Source: Dendrolimus kikuchii (taxonomy: Eukaryota > Arthropoda > Insecta > Lepidoptera > Lasiocampidae). Taken from it: a DNA stretch of 64,000 nucleotides. How positions within the stretch are numbered: the first letter of the stretch is position 1; each line of letters opens with the position of its first letter. Location of the stretch: assembly GCA_019925095.2 (NCBI GenBank), contig CM034389.1:19269435-19333434 (forward strand). Direction: 5' to 3'. This document shows, in pieces, positions 50,298-61,955 of the stretch. Position numbers and translations under genes: made by a program. The notes under the pieces are model-generated. The model was not told where the DNA came from, ran no database searches, and saw only the letters and a list, made by a program, of their open reading frames with translations.

Positions 50298-50924
50298 ATC
50301 AATTTTTTATAATGACGTATTATTTTATTATGATGAAATTGGATTTAAATGTTTCCTCGGCCGGACCATGAAAAGCCATTATCCAACAAAGTTGTAAATA
50401 GATTAAAGAAACCGAGACATTAATTAACTACTACACTCTTACTGAAGTGACATTCATAAACATTAAAGTGCACAATTAATTATTTAAATGTACCAATTTA
50501 TTTGATTTTAAACTATTGTAAATGTATTTAAGCTTAAATAAAAGCATAATAATTAATTTTCTTTTTCTTTTATAGTTTACCATTTGTTTATATATTTAAC
50601 TACCTATTAATAAGTTTTGAAATAAAGTATGAATTCTAATGAAGTTTTTTTTGTAGGTACAAATGCTGTGACACATCACTTCTGTCATCTGTGGTATATA
50701 ATCTATAGAGACATCTTGTTACACTACGATACGATCTAGCGATGCATGTTTAAATAGTATGGTAAGACGCCATTTCAGCGTTGCAGTAAATACATGAGAC
50801 CACGGCACGCTCACCCCGCGCAGGCGCGCCGCTTTCATCAAGTTCGATTTTTTGTTTTGAATAGCTTCTCTACTGCGTATTACATATAACCAACGGTCGC
50901 TATAAACTAATTTTTATGCACCCG

Positions 50925-51330
50925 AACAACTACAGACCGCTCCCGGGAAAATTCTTGCGGGATTCCCGGGATAAAAAATCACACATTTTATTACACAAAA
51001 ATTTCTTTCGATCATTAAAAAAAACCACATTGGAATTCGTTTTTTTTATCTGGCCATTTTAAATCATTCATTCCCAGAAAAATTCACGCGGGATTCCCAG
51101 GTAAAAAGTCCCAGGTCCCAGGTAAAAAGCGCAGAGCTTAAGTCTAAGACTTTGCTGTTGATCAACGAAAACCACATCGAAATCGGCCTATTAGTTTTTA
51201 CGTGAATTCCGAATCAACAGATAAGAAATCTAAAAAAAATTGCATTGTGTTCTTCATTATTTATATAGTCTATTCTAGTTGGATTCTTTTAATAGCTTCA
51301 ATGTACAGTCGTGCTATGGAAAGGTACGCC
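50925..51330. repeat. 'cgacttcgtcc' family repeat, partial
   Basis: Lacks the 5' part. Begins at 'cgaacaactacagaccgctc' and ends at 'aatagcttcaatgtacagtc'. A small tandem duplication of 'cccaggtaaaaagtcccagg' lies at about 51097-51128. Its usual end 'ttataatattatagat' reappears at about 51797-51812, suggesting an insertion in between. Confidence 0.6.
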
Positions 51331-53142
51331 AGTTTTCTAATAGATTCATTTAACTTTCCGCAAGCCCATGTTACCATTTCAAACTAAGTCACAGAACACT
51401 GTTCCACAAAAAATAGTGTTTAACTGTTTGAACATGAAGTTTAAAGTTACTTAGATCAAAGTTTTTTCATTTTCTATCTTGTCTAAGAAGATTGTTGAGA
51501 GATGTAAAACCTTTTTATTGGTTTTAATATTTATGATAAGCGCATATTCCTTTTCCATGATAAGTGTAGTGATTATATCCTCTTTGTTTCTGATAATTAA
51601 AACTATTGTTAAGGTCAGTGTCTGTTGCAACATTGCAATTTTCTTTTTTCTCGTTTCTATATTTTATGAATGTGGTAAAACATAACATTTACTAAAATGT
51701 CCGCAGTACTGTTTCTTGTATTTGTGCAAGCAAGTCATATTTAAGGGAGGAACCTTTTCATATCGCGATTGTACAAACACGGCATCTTTAGAATTTTATA
51801 ATATTATAGATAGATTTTAGTGTTAAGTAACATAGTAAATTAAAAAAAAAATCTAGTCATAACTTACTTTTAAGAAACTTGTACATAAAAATGGAATTCA
51901 AATAGTAGTAATAAAAACTTTGTAATTAGATTTAGACAGATGTACAGTAAGTTCTAGGATAATAGTATTAATTAAATATGCAATAGATATATGGATCATT
52001 AAATGAGAAAGATAACAGGAAAAAGACAAAGAAAGGAAAATACACCCTTTCCCAAAAGAGCAATACAAAAAAAGGATAAAAACATGAAAGAACTAAACAA
52101 AAATCTCTGTGTCAAGACTAAAGTGGAGAGGCGATATATAAACAAATAATATGCAAATGATTATTAAAGGACATCTGCCACAGTCAGAGGGAATAATATA
52201 TAGTTTAATAGTGAATATTTAAACTGTTTTATCTTTTACACCCTCACATAAGTATGTGACAGTTACTAGAATAGATAAATGTTATGATAATTTTATTAGA
52301 CACTATCATATAGGGTCTTCAACAAATAATTTCATCTGTGGATCCAGACTTGTAACTTCTTCATATAAATCTCTGTGACTTATCCACAGATTTCTTATGC
52401 TAAATATTGACATGTGACATGGCATCATACCATATTACAGCGAAACACGTAAGTTATTCTATAAGTTTTAAATCAGTCTTGATTCCCACTACATTTTGAA
52501 TAAAGCAGTAATTATGTCAAAACAAGCAAAAAAAACCCTCCACCTGTATAAGACCAAGAGTGAATGAGAAATGCCCATCGCAACATGATCCTTAGCATCA
52601 GTATACTTGATACCCAAGTGTGGATGTATCCTAGACAAATTGATAATAGCGATAACCCTTTGAAAAGACCCACTTTGGTTGGTCAGCATCCACACTTGTA
52701 GCTTGTTATGCTGTACACATTTGCTCCTTGAACTCTTTCTTTGGAGGTTTGGAATGGGTTGTATCATAACATTATATCATGACAGTTGTTCGAGTGACAA
52801 TGTCCACATTACCTGTACTGACACACACTATTGATGGAGTCTTGTTCAATGAAATGTTACAAGTCTGGATCAGCTTACACACATGAGTTACTATAAAATA
52901 GTTGTTATATACAAAGGTGAACTTAACCATAATGGTAATTTTTTCCAGCATACTTATGAGTTGAGAAAAATGGAAGAAACAATAGGCAGGTTTATGTATA
53001 CTAAAATGTTATAATTTGAGTACATCAACTCAACATAATAATATATAACCTATACTATATCACACAAGTAGTATAAAATTGATGTATCATTGTTTAGGTT
53101 AATAGTGTACACCATATTATGCCAAGTTGATTTTAGTGTGTA

Positions 53143-53320
53143 TAAAAGCTGATTTACATTGTTCAACCTATTGACTTCAAATTTGAAGGATCCAGTGACT
53201 TCATATTAGCATCGTGTTAATTGATTTGAAGTCAGTACAGTGCTACCGAGTCTGATTAACTTCAATATTCCCAATTAAATATTTCGAATTTGAAGACATT
53301 AGCTGAAGCAATGCACAAGC
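53143..53320. mobile_element. Diverged relative of the 47262 MITE
   Basis: Begins 'aaaagctgatttacattgtt', shares 'gacttcaaatttgaa' and 'gatttgaagtcagtacagtg' with the 47262 element, and has lost a clean right end. Confidence 0.6.
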
Positions 53321-53411
53321 TTTTTGCTTTAATGACTTGGCATATTTTACATAGATGGTTTTTATAATACACATATATTACACAGTATCTATAATACACA
53401 TATATAGATAG

Positions 53412-53416
<5 letters not shown>

Positions 53417-53482
<66 letters not shown>
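53417..53482. repeat. (TA)n microsatellite
   Basis: Pure TA run of about 65 bp. Confidence 0.95.
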
Positions 53483-53485
<3 letters not shown>

Positions 53486-54073
53486 ATATATGTGTATTAT
53501 TCTTGAAATATGTACACACATATTACAAGAAAATAAATTTATATTAAAAGTAAATCCAATCTTCAAGAATAATGAACAATATACAGAATGATGCAAAATA
53601 CATTTCCTTGAGCAGAATAACAACAAATTCCAAATAAGTATCTACTGCATATACATATGGCATCTTCAGTGTAAAATCAATTACCATTAATTTAATGAGA
53701 GTAAATCAGTTATAACTAACAAATACTTGTTAAAGTAACAAGTTATATTCAGGAAATAAGTTCACAAACAGTAATAGAACATAGAAATCAAATACCTGTA
53801 CCCAAATAATTTCCACGAAAGTCTGTATGTCGTACTATCCTATAGCAGTCTGTAGTCTGCCCCGTAAATCTAAATGTTCCAGTATATTTTTGCAATCAAT
53901 ACCCCAACGCCGATGTGAAGGATCGGAAGTATTCGGGTTTCGGAAGCCAGGTTGATAATCAATACCTGCTCCTCCCTTGGGAAGAGCAGTTATTGATGAA
54001 AAAAGTTTGATAAAAGCTCATTGTTTTTACCATACTAACATATTATTTATAATGCTTATAACAATTTGTACTC

Positions 54074-54130
54074 ACCTGCTTTAGTTTCGTTTTCCTTATA
54101 AAAACAACACGATTTATAATTATTTATTTT
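54074..54130 (-). other. Strong splice donor, candidate 5' non-coding exon
   Basis: On the minus strand 'AAAGCAG' is followed by GTGAGTAC at about 54072-54079, a near-perfect donor with no obvious open frame upstream. It could end a 5' untranslated exon of the unidentified 52-54 kb segments or of p62, whose coding start lies at 48890. This is inference from the donor alone. Confidence 0.25.
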
Positions 54131-54499
54131 TATAGTTACTCCGACCAAACGCAAGCGACAGCGGTTTGTTATCGAATGTTAATTTTGCCCAGTTTACAAT
54201 ATATGTATACGACACAACACAAGCTGTGAAAATATTATGATTCATCAAATCGAATGTTGGAGAAGAAAAATCATACCTTTGTTTTGTTGTGCAATCGTTT
54301 ATCGTATTCGTAGTCACAAACTACTATGGATACTACCTAATACGTATACTATACGTATTTCGAAGTTCAGAAACTACTAACTTCAGCTGAGAGCAGTGCT
54401 GCCAGATGACCATGTCGATTAACCCCAAACTTGTTTCGAAAAAAGAATAATAAGCTTTTTGAAAAAAAAACTTGAAAACAGTTTTTACTTATTTAAAAG

Positions 54500-55035
54500 G
54501 CGAAGAAAAATCGAAATGTGTGCTGGGACATATATTAGAAGTGATACTTCAACGGACAAGTGGAAAAACGAATCGCAACGGACAAGTTGAAAAACGAATG
54601 GTAACGGATGAGTGGAAAACGAATCGCAACGGACAAGTGGAACAACGAATGGCAACGGATAAGTGGAAAAATGAATCGCAACAGACAAGTGGAAAAACGA
54701 ATCGCAACGGACAAGTGGAAAAACTTTAACTGACAAGTGACAAAATAAATCGCAACAAAATTTTAACTTGAAGTTTTACGGCAGGTTTTGCAAATTGGAC
54801 AAGTACATTAACAATCTGCCCGTAATCCGTTGCCATTCTTTTTTCCACTTGTCCGTTGCGTTTCGTTTTTCCGCTTATCCGTTGCCATTCGTTTTTCCAC
54901 TTGTCCGTTGCGATTCGTTTTGCCACTCATCCGTTGCCATTCATTTTTCAACTTGTCCGTTGCGATCCGTTTTTCCACTTGCCCGTTGAAGTTTCACTTC
55001 TAATATGTGTCCCAGCACACATTTCAATTTTTCGC
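54500..55035. mobile_element. Foldback element with 26-bp minisatellite arms, copy 1 (536 bp)
   Basis: The ends are inverted: 'aaatgtgtgctgggacatat' on the left, and the reverse of 'atgtgtcccagcacacattt' on the right. Inside, the left arm has about seven repeats of a 26-bp unit ('cggacaagtggaaaaacgaa' then 'tcgcaa' or 'tggcaa'). The right arm has about six copies inverted. The centre (54763-54830) is a unique stretch containing 'gcaggttttgcaaattggac'. It has no protein. The short open frames in it only reflect the repeat. Confidence 0.8.
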
Positions 55036-55565
55036 AGTTTCACTGCAAATTATGATTTGGTTAGGTTAGGTGCATTATAATGAATGCATTTTTTATTTAG
55101 AGATATTTTATTTTATCAAACAAAAAACTGAATTCGATCCGGAACCAAAAAAACATCCATAGTCTACTCTAAAATTATTTACATTAATTTTTTTACACAG
55201 GCCACAAATAGAGGCAGTGATGCCCAGCCACGTGGAGAGCAGAGGCATAGTTCGATGCAAACTTAAGTTTGCCTCCATTAATGGCGGATCGGAACATTTC
55301 ACTTTCCGATGCGCAGAACGCAATTTTAGGTATTAGAGGGACGAGATCGTCGGAGTATCCTCGCTCGCTTACTCGTTTACGGGATTTCTTCGGCGTTTGG
55401 CTCACCAGGGCTGCCAATTTAGCGCTTTTGGAGCTAGATATAGCGCTTTTTAGGGCAACCCAGCTTCCAATTTTATTAAATAACTTTGTAAATGTTAATA
55501 AGTACCAGCACAAAACTTTGCACTTTTTATAATATGCAAATATCTAATTCATTTTATAATAAATA

Positions 55566-56095
55566 TATATGAATATCTATACTAATATTATAAAGAGCAA
55601 AGATTAGATTGTTTGTTTGCATTGAAGAGGCTCGGAAACTACTAAACCGATTTAAAAAAATCTTTCACTGTTGGCAAGCTACACTATTCCCGGGAGACAT
55701 AGGCTATATTATATTTACAAAAAAAATATCCTTACTAAAACTACAATAATGTAACGTAGGGTGTAAAAAAAGTACCTAAAATCGCGTGCGCTACAAAAAC
55801 TATTGATGATAAAATAAAATATTGTACTACAACTTTGCAGAACACATCATAATTTACAAAAAGTGTCGCGACAGCATATGTCTAACTATTATAGTTATGC
55901 CAGATTAAGTGTTCTTTTATTTTAAAAATTTAATTATAATGCCCCCGCTAGAAAAGGCTCTTTATTTGTATCTTGGTATTCATCCTTATCAAAATAAATT
56001 ACTTCATATTCAAGACTGCTTCAATACCTTTATATAACTTTTTGAATTATTCAATTCAGACATCTGATTCGAAAGATATCACGAGTTGAAAAATC
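55566..56095 (+). repeat. ~530-bp interspersed repeat, forward copy
   Basis: Runs from 'ctatactaatattataaaga' to 'gaaagatatcacgagttgaa'. It matches 63150-63690 in reverse orientation, through blocks such as 'gtagtacaatattttattt'-like text, 'gtgtaaaaaa' and the 'actattatagttatgccag' / 'aactacaatagttagaca' section. Related ends appear at 1-116 and 63030-63120. Confidence 0.65.
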
Positions 56096-56835
56096 TAAGT
56101 ATTAGAACACGCGGCCGTGACCCTTTTCGTGAGCGAAAAATAGTAAGACCCCGTCTATATAGAAGTTTCACTTCAAAAAGCAAAGCCACCGTCGTGGCGA
56201 AAACGTTACTAATGACGTTAGGATTTTCGTTCACGCAGCGCTCACAACGACCTGTGTCAATAGGTGGGTCGAATAACCGTTCCACTTGAGTTTACGATTG
56301 TGACGCCCGCAAACAGGTGGAACGGGAAAAATCGTGGTTGTGAACGTGGTTGTTGTGAGTCTCTAATGGAACGTAGCCTACAGGATACGACGTATACGAG
56401 TAAAGAGGGCATAATAAATAAATAACATATATAACGAATGAACGAATTAATTGAATTATTAAAATGAACGATTGTATTGAAGTTTGATTCACTAGTAGAA
56501 TATAATTCTAATATAAAGTAGTAATACTATATTATATCTTGGATATAACAATTGTAGTGATGAGAACTGTGTTTGTGAATGGATTAATGGTACTTAAAAA
56601 AGCTCCAAAATTTCTCTCAACATAACTTTTCCCGCCGAAAGTCCCCTCAAAGAATCTTTATCACCGAATCCCCTACCAAAGTCGAAAAATCCCCGAATCT
56701 TCAGAAAATCGCCGCCTTTTGGTAACATTGGCTGAGGGAAAAACCCGAGCACAAACTACAATATACTCTTTGGCACAGACTAGTGAGAGACAGTGCCTCC
56801 AGATTGAATTTACGAAATCCCATATATGCCAAAAC

Positions 56836-57040
56836 AACTTCAACGGACAAGTGGAAAAGCGAATTGCAACGGACAAGTGAAAAAACGAATGGCAACAAAA
56901 TTTTAACTTGAAGTTTTACGGGCTGGTTTTCAAATTGAACAAGTACATTAACAATCTGCCCGTAAAACTTCAAGTTAACATTTTGTTGCGATTCGTTTAA
57001 CACTTGTCTGTTGATGTTTTACTTCTAATAAGTCTCTCAG
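56836..57040. mobile_element. Foldback element with 26-bp minisatellite arms, copy 2 (205 bp)
   Basis: A shorter member: two to three left-arm units, an uninterrupted central hairpin ('ttttaacttgaagttttacg' at 56901-56920 against its reverse at 56961-56980), one or two right-arm units, and the outer 'acttctaataagtct' end. It lies 170 bp before the THAP exon. Confidence 0.75.
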
Positions 57041-57211
57041 CTAGGGTTGCCAACCGTACTATCTTAGATGATATTTAAACATCTAGATAACGCATCAATT
57101 GCACAAAACGGCCCAAAAAAAAAGTGCACCAAATTTGATGCACTCGCTTTCCACGTCTGTTAATGTCGTTTTGACTACTTTACTGGTTAGAGCTCTCGCA
57201 AAAAAATCATT

Positions 57212-57977
57212 ATGCAGTCCTGCGCTATTAAAATGTGTCGGAACTATTTTAAAAGAGGAAAGGCTAAGCATAAGATGTCATTTCATTCATTTCAGTTTTC
57301 AGAAAACCTATCACTTTTCTCATGATTTCTTTATAAAAACAGAAAATTTAATTTCGATATTTTAAAGGTTATCGAATTGATTGATGTTGTCAGGTGAGTA
57401 GTGGGAGTTATTTTAAAAAATTGGGGATATTTATATAATATAATAAAACTACGTATTAACGGTTTTAAACGCGGTAATATATTTTATTTTTGTTATTCCG
57501 TCGTTTCGGCCACTTTTTAGTGGCCGTGATCACGGAAGACCGCTAAATATAAATAAAAATAAATTTGCGAAACCGTTAAAACGTGGTTTTATTGTGTATA
57601 CAAGTAGCGAAAACTTAAGAAAATATTATAAGAAATACGAATAATTGAAAAATTTATAGAAACAGACATGTAATGTTTGTGTGTCCGCTTTTCTTAAACC
57701 AGTTTATATTACATAATATTTTCTTAAGCTTTCGCGACTTTTATGCATAATAAAACTAAACTTGTATACATAACGTCGGAAAAACAAAAATCAAAAAAAA
57801 TAACGTGCTTGAAACCGTTAAAACGTAGTTTTATTACAGTTTACATTACGTTTTAGATTTCCTACATATCCAATTGTGGCAAATGGTTGGATAAAAGTAA
57901 CCCGGGAATCGCGACACGACCATCACTGGAATCCAAACAAAAGTTCGATTGTGTGTTCCAATCATTTTGAAGAAAAA
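57212..57977 (+). CDS. THAP-type zinc finger gene, two exons, 3' part not found
   Basis: Exon 57212-57294 begins ATG and reads 'MQSCAIKMCRNYFKRGKAKH', then 'KMSFHSF'. Exon 57857-57977 follows an AG and continues 'FPTYPIVANGWIKVTRE' through 'WNPNKSSIVCSNHFEEK', with a possible GT donor right after. Phases match (2 + 1). Together they give the C-x4-C ... C-x2-H zinc ligands, the FHxF-P motif, the invariant Trp, the WxP element and the CSxHF end of a THAP DNA-binding finger. The AVPT box that should follow is not visible, so either a third exon is missing or the gene is truncated. The donor of exon 1 (GTTTTC) is weak. The intron is filled by copies of a MITE. THAP fingers occur in transcription factors and in P-element-type transposases; which of these applies cannot be told. 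Possibly a pseudogene. Confidence 0.6.
57436..57840. mobile_element. 'actacgttttaacgg' MITE cluster in the THAP intron
   Basis: Three element ends are present: 57446-57475 forward, about 57568-57595 reverse and about 57803-57835 reverse. 'gcgaaaacttaagaaaat' and its inverse lie between them. This suggests a nested or rearranged pair of MITEs. Confidence 0.65.
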
Positions 57978-58479
57978 GTAATTTGTATATTGTGTATTGA
58001 CATTTTTTAGTACATTATTGTCATACATAAGATATTAATTTTGTCTATATTCTGTCAGATGCATCTCCATTAATTCCTAATAAAGAAATAATTTAATATA
58101 TTAATATGTTAAAAAACAACTAGTTTGAATAAAAACATTTGGATATGAATATTTTTATTTTAATAATAGCCCTTTCCAAGTGGTTAGTTGCTCTTAAGTC
58201 CCTGCATAAAATTATTCCGCGTACCTACCCCGTAGTTCCTACTACTGATATAAATTTAGATTACATATAACACACCCAGTACGAACCCATTGAATCGTTC
58301 CAAGTCTAATATTATAAATGATTTCAGTGATTTTTAGCGCAGGATAATTATTGGGGCATAACTAGTCGTCTAATAATCTTCGTGAACATGTTGTGTAACA
58401 CAAAAATAATTTGCCATTATGAATAGTCTTTTTAGAATTATTACATTAGTATTCGTAATTTCCGTGCAGGAACGGAGAA

Positions 58480-58770
58480 AGAATATAATTTTCTGCGGCC
58501 GGGCGGCCTGTCGTAAGAGGCGACTTAACAATCCACAGCCAGGTGGAAGGGCATTTGCCCGACTGGATGGCTACCACCCCTGGTCTAAAATATGTCGCCA
58601 TAACAACCTTCAGTTGTGTTCTGGCATTAGTGACCAGGTTCCAGTTTCCCTTAAGAGAACAGCAGCGCATCTGTAGCAACTTTGCTGTTGCTAATGTCCA
58701 TAGGCGATAGTAACCGCTTTCCATCGAGAGGGCCGTCCGCCTGTCTGCTCATCTCCTGCGATTAAAAAAG
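58480..58770 (-). repeat. 'cgcctatggacatt' interspersed repeat, reverse copy
   Basis: Reverse copy with 'tgtccataggcgatagtaac' and 'ccacagccaggtggaagggc'. A CG-rich 'gcggccgggcggcctgtcgt' sits at its left end. Confidence 0.6.
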
Positions 58771-59329
58771 AAAAAAAATTTAACAGACTTATAAAAATGT
58801 ACCAATATCTGTACAGACATTTTATTGCGAATTAAAATTACTACATATACTAAAATGTGTTATGAATTCATTTGTGCATGTATTTCTTATGGTTCGTTCC
58901 AAGACATAAAACTTTTGTTTCTAATACTTTATTATTAAAAAAAACTAAAACCTCTGAGTAATATTAAATTATAACACATAAAGCGATTAAATCATAACGA
59001 TCATTCAAACTTTTCACTTACATAAAAATATTTAATTATAAAAAATGGGATATTACTTTTTTACCTGATATCCCGAAAACACGCAACATTGGTAGTTTTT
59101 CGAGAGTGAATATATGTACTATATATTCAATATAGCAACACTTCGCGTTTTTGGCGGTGTCATTTGTTATGGTCACCCCAGACTTACGTAATTTTTAATT
59201 TTTATTAACTAGTATCCATAGTAGTTTGTGTTTACTAACAACTACGGACAGTACGGAACACAGATTACTTTTATATACTGGAAAGTACGGAACTACGGAA
59301 GTACGGACTCTAGTTTCGTACCCTTTTTA

Positions 59330-59720
59330 ATACGCTTTTATTAGTTTCATATGTATGTTAGTAACGGAATCTTTCAAGTTAAATTTGATCGACTTCCCGG
59401 TTTCCGATTGAGCTGAAATTTTGCACGTGTGTTTATCGCGTGACAATGCAATAATATGGTACCATGGAGCTGATCTGATAATGGAGTCGGAAGTTGGCCA
59501 TAGGAACTCCTGTACTAAACAAGATAGACTCGTCGTGTTTGGGGTCGTTTTACTTATCTTGGCTAGCACTCTCCTGCTACATGATATGCAGGATCTCAAA
59601 AGCTTGTATTTAAAAACCTTATTTTTACATAAGGTTCCATTTTATCATAAGAGTGTATTTAATTCTTTTCTAAAAGTTTCCACGGAGAAGGGAATTAAAT
59701 CACTAAAAAATGAAAAATAA
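59330..59720. repeat. Unclassified interspersed repeat
   Basis: Blocks such as 'ttccgattgagctgaaattt', 'atgcaataatatggtaccat' and 'gaagttggccataggaactc' have the look of a common lepidopteran repeat. Open frames on both strands (about 90-99 codons) are not recognisable proteins. Confidence 0.45.
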
Positions 59721-59819
59721 ATAATAGTTAAAAAAAACTAAAAAAATACGCTTTTATAGAAAATCCAACTAAAAAATAGAAAATAAATTTGAATTAAAAA
59801 TAGTGTAAGAAAAAATGTT

Positions 59820-60520
59820 TTTGCTGCTTTGGGTGCTTTTTTTATTGCAGGAGTTCAGCAGACAGGCAGACGGCCCACTTTAGAGAAAGCTGTTACCATC
59901 GCCTATGGACATTTGCTCCACCAAATGTGGTACAAATGCGCTACTGCTCTCTTAAGGGAGACAGGAACCTGGTCACCAATGCCGGAACACAACACAAGGT
60001 TGTTATGGCGGCATACTCTAGACCAGGGGTGGTCGCCATCCAGTCGGGAAAATACCCTACCATACCACCTGGCTGTGGGTTGTTTTGTCGCCTGTTACGA
60101 CAGGCCGCCCGGCCGCAGATGAGAGCGCGAGTGTTCCGCGCGCGCTTATCTCTCCTCCCGTGGGGCGCGTTACAAACCGCCCCACGCCGGATTTGACCAT
60201 GACGTCGCCGGGGGGGTAGTCCCCCGGCATTTGAAGAGGCCCAGTGAGGGGGGCCCACGCCTGCCAGGGCATGCGGAGACGGGAAGCCCAATTCCCCGTA
60301 GCCCTGGCATAAGGCGCAGGACGGAACACCCAGGGGTTTTAGTGGGTATCCCTAACTGGGGAGTGGCAATAGCGTGGCACCGGTTCTGACCGGGCACGCT
60401 AGTGCCACCCCCGATCTGGCGAATCCCACACACTCACACAGGTCGCGAACATCCCCCCAGGCTTCTGTGCCTGTCGCGGCTTAGTCCTCAAACGGATTTC
60501 CCCTGGCCAAAAAAAAAAAA
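59820..60520 (+). mobile_element. Composite repeat with GC-rich 3' part and poly(A)
   Basis: Starts with the shared 'atcgcctatggacatt' repeat and runs through 'atccagtcgggaaaataccc'. A GC-rich block with no intact ORF follows, ending at a pure A run at about 60511-60524. The poly(A) suggests a plus-strand retroelement 3' end. Confidence 0.5.
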
Positions 60521-60668
60521 AAAGGCCGCCCGGCCGCAGGAAATTGTATTGTTGCTCCGTTCCTGCACGGATAAAAAAGTAAAAGCATGTTGTAGAATAT
60601 ATTATTAATTTTTAATATACTAATTACAATTAACCTTTTATATGTTAAATTATAATAACAATGTATTT

Positions 60669-61841
60669 TTAATCTTGATGCTCTTTTGAAATAACTTTGT
60701 TTGGCGTAGTATATGTATTCGCATATGGCGAATTCTCAGCAAATTTTGGTGGTCCACCTAATTGCACTGTTTCAGGAACATTTAACTCTTCATTCAATTT
60801 TTTGGCTAAAAAGTATATTTCAGCCAATGCTATGACTAAAGCGCACATAACGCCCAAAAGAAGTCTGAATCCAAAATCTAAATTGCCAATCATCCATTCC
60901 ACACCTCTGAAGCCAAACAAAAATCCAGCAAAGATTGAAAGAAGGAATTGTGCAATTGCAATTAATTGACGGTTTAGTTGTTTCACTGAAAACAAAATGA
61001 CATGGTTAAAACAAGGTGACACAATATTATGATTCATATTAATGACAAACAAGTATAAACATGAAGTGGAGAATATCAAAGTCACTGAACTGAAAGTGAT
61101 TTTAATTTACATCCTATTGCGTCATATCAAGATTTTTTTAAACTAATACATACATTGATAAGAGATACTGTCTTCTGGAAATCTCAATCTAACATTATCA
61201 ACTGTCTTTGTCATTTTTCTATACTCCCTTGCTTCTTGTTGAGCTCTTAATTTGACACATCTAGCTTCTAGAATAGGATTTCTCTTTATTATTGTGTTTT
61301 CAGGCACATCAATCTCAGATCCTTCTAAAAGTGTGTTCAAGAATGGTACATTTTTGTCTGTTTGTCTTAGTTCTTTTATATGAGCATATAACCAGTCTAT
61401 ATCTGCAGTAAGGAGGAATGGGTCTTTATGTTTTGTAATAATTTTTTCATCACCAACTATTTCAGTTGATTTTTCAGAATCAGTTTGTTCATTCTTTGAG
61501 TCTTCCTCTTCTGTGGAGAGTTTCTCTTTCTTTGTAATTTCATTTAATATTATCTTAGTATTATCTTTCGAATTTTCATCATCAATCAAAATATTCTCTT
61601 CTATTGTTCCAAATTTTTCTTTTACAATTTCTTTAATCTTATTCAAATATTCATAATCTCTGTAATTAATTTGAAATGGTTTGGTATCTGTTTGTTCTAT
61701 TTCTTTGTTACACTTCTTGCCTTTTATTTTCAAAATATTTGATGGCAGATTGTCTCCAGGTAGTGCATTTAAGAAATTTAATAATTTCTTTGATGGGTAG
61801 ATTTTGAGTTTTGTGTCTGCAAGGGAGCCTTTTTGATCCAT
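60669..61841 (-). CDS. TMEM199: TMEM199 / Vma12-like V-ATPase assembly factor
   Basis: This gene encodes an ER membrane protein of the Vma12/TMEM199 family, which helps assemble the V0 sector of the vacuolar H+-ATPase. Two exons, 61154-61841 and 60669-60985, join (T plus TG) into 334 residues. The N-terminal cytosolic half contains 'LNTLLEGSEIDVPE' and 'RNPILEARCVKLRAQQEAREYRKMTK', the family's best conserved block. The second exon holds two hydrophobic helices, 'AIAQFLLSIFAGFLFGF' and 'RLLLGVMCALVIALAEIYF', and a short cytosolic tail ending 'SKEHQD'. The protein is longer than human TMEM199 (208 residues) because of an acidic, Lys/Glu-rich, probably disordered insert at about residues 80-145. 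The start ATG is at 61839-61841. The gene lies 114 bp downstream of the stop of the BLOC1S5-like exons on the same strand. Confidence 0.92.
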
Positions 61842-61955
61842 TTTTAAAATATATTACAGGATAATATTTGTCTTAGTTATATACTTATCTGTACCAAAAA
61901 TTATTTCTCTTATATGTAGTGTATAAATTAAACAAAGTTTAATAATTGAACCCAG

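Larger units (their letters stand above)
48891..52305. other. Region upstream of p62 start codon
   Basis: Holds repeat fragments (48990, 49430, 50085 and 50925 families), a stretch 'aaatcaaatcaaaatcaatt' near 49661 that is common in lepidopteran repeats, and otherwise AT-rich DNA. A p62 5' untranslated exon could be here or further up. Confidence 0.4.
52306..53905 (-). other. Unidentified spliced coding-like segments (possible gene)
   Basis: Several minus-strand segments look like exons with consensus borders. A segment ending at 53796 (donor GTATTTG) reads 'FTGQTTDCYRIVRHTDFRG'. 52813-52890 reads 'THVCKLIQTCNISLNKTPSI' and joins the previous one in phase. 52544-52710 reads 'HNKLQVWMLTNQSGSFQRV' onward to 'HPHLGIKYTDAKDHVAMG'. 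52306-52399 reads 'IRNLWISHRDLYEEVTSLD' and ends 'KLFVEDPI' with TGA, in phase with the previous one. The second and third do not join in phase in my model, and another frame of the third also looks coding-like, so a frameshift, a missed splice site or a dead gene is possible. I do not recognise the family. Confidence 0.3.

Noticed and set aside
54545..54990. CRISPR-like array of 26-bp repeats
   Set aside because: Units are contiguous with no unique spacers, sit in inverted arms and lie in an animal genome. This is a minisatellite foldback element.
55193..55532. Opposing open frames of 87 and 106 codons
   Set aside because: Neither resembles a known protein and both cover a repeat-like 'gcgctttt' stretch. 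Left unassigned.
59927..60433. Several overlapping open frames of 87-116 codons on both strands
   Set aside because: GC-rich repeat sequence keeps many frames open by chance. No protein family is visible.
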